DNA from: Gnetum montanum
Lineage: Eukaryota; Streptophyta; Gnetopsida; Gnetales; Gnetaceae
Length of the DNA stretch: 58,960 bases
Direction of reading: 5' to 3'
NCBI GenBank assembly: GCA_015680685.1
Contig: MNCI01005578.1
Coordinates: forward strand, 444,586-503,545
Below, one piece after another: positions 56,010 through 58,960 of the stretch. The notes under the pieces were generated by a model that searched no databases, had not been told where the DNA came from, and saw only the letters and a list, made by a program, of their open reading frames with translations. Each line of letters starts with the position of its first letter. Position 1 is the first letter of the stretch. The position numbers and the translations under genes were made by a program.

Positions 56010-57010
56010 ATTTTGTTATCTTTCAAATCACATTTTAGTGGGCTTCAATTATATTGTTAAACATGACCAAGATGTAAGATAGATGATGTTGTTTAGTCAA
56101 GTTTTCTAAAAATAAGAAATGATTATACTAGAAAATAATCTAAATTATAACTACTTAATAGGAAAAGTAAGAATATAAAATCATAAGTGCAAGAAGTATC
56201 CACTCTTTTAACCTATCATCATACTAGATTTATGCATTAACTACTAGGTAGCGAGACTAGTTTACTACTAAGAATACCAAGTTAACTAACCACTGGACAA
56301 TAAAGTTATTCTTAGTTAGTGTTTGATGTCTTAGTATACTCATTTCACTTTACTAATAACAATAATCAATGTCAAAGAAAAAACTGTAGAAAATTAACTA
56401 TTAATGTAAAAATAAACATGAAATGCAAAAGATATAAATTTATTATGAGTTAATATCTTGTAATGTAAAGGAATTAAATTCACTCTTTAGTATCATTCAT
56501 GAGTGTATCCAAACATAAATACTTGACTAAAGACTCTAGACAACTAATTCATATACACATTATGGGCATTTTTCTTCTCATACATGATGATGATGATGAT
56601 GATGATGATCATCCTAGCCTTGTCACAGGAAAACAGAGTTGACTACACAAATTCTTTTTTGTCATTCACTTTTATGAAGAGCTAGATATTTTTTTTATTT
56701 GCAATTTATTTAGATCAACTTCATTTGTTATTTCATACAATTTGAGAAATTAAATTGCAAGAGTTTCCTTACTTTTGACTAAACTATAACTTTTCCTCAT
56801 CATAGATAACATATTTATAGGTGAAATTTTAGAACTATGTCAACATATCTATGTTAAATCATCATCATTTTTATGTGTTAATATACTGATTAATAGAAAA
56901 TAATTTTTTCTTGATTTTTAGACAAAACCTATGTCAATATTTCCCAATAAAATTCATCTTAGCTTTAACTTGATCGATGTAGGATATTTGACACTTCATC
57001 ATATCCTCAC
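56010..57010. other. AT-rich spacer with an (ATG)n microsatellite
   Basis: No coding frame. ATG triplets repeat at 56586-56610 (eight or so). The rest is AT-rich and not assigned; it may be the far side of element G. Confidence 0.5.
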
Positions 57011-57735
57011 TGATGAGTGGCGAGGTACCCCTACACTCAACCATATGAATACGAGTGTCTCATGCGCGATCCGGTCAAACTCCAAGGACTAAATGCTTAC
57101 GCGCCTTAACGGAACACTTAAGGTTAATCAATCGTTGTCTTCCAAAACTTACTTGTATTGTCGTAGTTGTATGCTTAAGTAAGCTTGAGGTATATGATTT
57201 TTATATCTTTTGTCTTTTTAATGTCCTATGCTAAGAGGGGAAGGTGAAGAGACTAAGTGACTAACTTTTCATTGACTATTCACTAACTAAGTTCTAATTG
57301 TCCTAGTACCAGTATCCATTCCCACTTGCTGCACACACCCTAAACTAGTACAACACTACTGGGATTACCAAACACTACTTGTTACTAGGTTACCAAGCAT
57401 TGCACATGTGCTCGAAGCGGTCGTATTGAGTGCACTTAACTAGGAGAGTCAAGGGTTGAGAGAGATTAATTATCTAGGAAAGCATTTAAACATTTAACAA
57501 TAATTAAATCCTATTTAACTTAGTCCACATGCTACAAAGTTTATCAGAAAGTTTGTCTTTATTGTCGTACACAAATGTGTGCTCAGGTACAATTTACTCG
57601 GATAAAGATCTGTTCACTTTAAGACTCCTACTACGGGCACATGGAAATTATTCTAACTCTGAAAAGTTTGGCTAAGGGTCTAAGTCTAGATGCCTAAAAT
57701 AGGGAAAGCCGCCTCTTCTTTATTGCAGCTCATCA
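57011..57735 (-). repeat. 3' LTR of element F (Athila-type, short U3)
   Basis: 725 bp from TGATGAG to CTCATCA. The U5/R part matches LTR A closely. The U3 lacks both the palindrome array and a convincing TATA box. It is a 3' LTR: the sequence at 57736-57770 reads, on the minus strand, the same pre-LTR segment as B 41613-41647, ending in GGGGGTA. Confidence 0.78.
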
Positions 57736-58960
57736 TACCCCCATGACTGAATGAAAACTCATCCTCGAGTTCCTTACAAAATATTGGGAAGGTATGGGAT
57801 TATTGAATTGAATGATACTAATAGTGAATGGGTGACATGTGAACGGATCATCATTACAACACATGACAATATTAGTGTTCATGAAAATAAGAGTGAACAC
57901 TATACACATTTCACATCTAGCCTTATTTGGCAGCTGAGAGAGAGAGGGAGAGAGAAGGAGAAGTCTATTGCTGCTGACGCCAAGATTGTGCCTTCCATTG
58001 TTTATCCATAACCATGCCATCAAACTTGTTCCTTGCATAACTGCTCCAACACTAGTCCATTTGAAGTGTTCCCTCCAGATCCAATCCATTGGTGTATGAT
58101 TTCCATCTACACACACAACACAGTCTTATATTAGCAAGGGTAAATAAATCACAATGTAGTTGATACCTTGCCTCAGTGTAAGGTCCATTGGTTAAGTTGT
58201 GATATGGCTGATGCAGATTTTGGAGATATAATATTGGTGACTACCCAAGGTGTAGGGGTTAAGAAAAAAATCAAAAAAATTGGACCAATACCCCCATGAC
58301 TAAGAGCAAACCTCTGGTAGCAAGAGAATGGAAAAAGATAAGGAATAAGAAAAATGGAGAAAAAGAAACAACTGTAACGTCAATGAAATGGATGTCAGAG
58401 ATGGAAATGAACAAAATAGAAGTTGATTGTGAAAATGTTTAAGGGAAAGAAATTAACTGATGCACTAAATAAGAATGCCAGTGGGACCTCCCTAAAGCAG
58501 GCTCATGCCCTTAATGCCCTGACATTCCCACATTCAAAGAGTCCATGGGCTCTGGAAATGTCATTTGGAAGTAAGACATAAAGTCTTAACCTCAAGAATT
58601 TACCAAAAAGAAAACAATGCATCAACCAAAGTATAGACTACTGGGTCTCAAGAACAAGGTGGTGTATAGCCCCTTATGTAGTAATGGTTAATGTGAGTTA
58701 GTAGATCTCATTCCAAATCTAGCCTCAAACAATCCACATCCAGTGACTTCGCATTAATACATTTGGCCAATCCATCCACCTGAAGTAACAAGAATGACTC
58801 CATCAAAGAGTTACCACCATTCTGACGAAACGAGAAAAGAGAAAATAGGAAGTGAGAAAGGATCTTAGTTAGAGGGAACATGTTTGTTTAGTTCCATAAC
58901 CAGTGCTTGTAGCCCAAATGATTATTTCATCTAAGGGGTGTGCTTTGAATTCCCACTCTC
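57736..58960 (-). mobile_element. Post-pol region of element F (partial)
   Basis: On the minus strand the right end of the window matches B 37150-37750 in order (CAAAGCACACCCCTTAGA, GGGCTACAAGCACT, GGGCATGAGCCT and others). The middle part is not recognised. The distance from this block to the LTR is only 1.2 kb against 4.5 kb in B, so the accessory ORF and its internal promoter are absent. The two overlapping small ORFs at 57733-58116 are not supported. Confidence 0.65.

Overview
This window is repeat-dense nuclear DNA from a plant, and nearly all of it is LTR retrotransposons inserted into one another. The evidence is Ty3/gypsy elements of the Athila, Tat/Ogre and chromovirus types, a Ty1/copia element, a LINE-like fragment, tRNA-derived SINE-like sequences, GT-AG introns, and plant-type primer-binding sites (tRNA-Asp and initiator-Met). 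I see no single-copy host gene. The high density, large internal regions and strong decay fit a large-genome seed plant, possibly a gymnosperm; that last step is inference only.

Layout, with element letters used throughout. A (1-4017, minus, runs off the left edge): Athila-type element with a nearly intact gag, an exact 18-bp tRNA-Asp primer site and no pol. D (4018-7117 plus 25020-25870, minus): decayed Athila-type gag/pro and 5' LTR, with A inserted in its protease and C inserted in its LTR. C (7118-25019, minus, 17.9 kb): a complete Tat/Ogre-type element bounded by the 5-bp duplication CCCTA. 25871-28350: LINE-like fragment and a 170-bp tandem repeat with tRNA-like boxes. H (28350-29132 plus 42787-44320): a chromovirus-like LTR split by B. 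B (29133-42786, plus, 13.65 kb): a complete but decayed Athila-type element with an extra ORF after pol. 44320-45454: LTR-like promoter sequence. G (about 45455-50500, plus): chromovirus LTR, gag, protease and RT, very decayed, with a SINE-like insert in RT. E (50508-56009, minus): Ty1/copia element with duplication ATTTT. F (57011-58960, minus, runs off the right edge): 3' LTR and post-pol region of another Athila-type element.

The most unusual object is in C. Between the protease and RT modules lies a gene on the opposite strand (13648-18213) with its own TATA box, eight exons, seven GT-AG introns in matching phase, and an open frame of about 1065 codons broken only by four TAG codons. Its second exon encodes what I read as an FCP1/NIF-type HAD phosphatase domain whose catalytic aspartates are replaced. 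A later exon resembles the domain found in accessory ORFs of plant Ty3/gypsy elements, followed by a coiled coil. The perfect 12-bp palindrome AGCGTATACGCT and its variants fill the LTR U3, the first intron of this gene and part of the gag leader.

A related pattern appears in the other elements. A and D carry GATATC palindromes, B carries GAGGCCTC palindromes, and the LTR-like sequence at 44.6 kb carries AAGACRTCTT palindromes, each array upstream of a TATA box. In B the same palindrome-TATA arrangement recurs inside the element, upstream of the accessory ORF. This suggests, as a hypothesis, that each element family pairs an accessory protein gene with its own palindromic promoter code.
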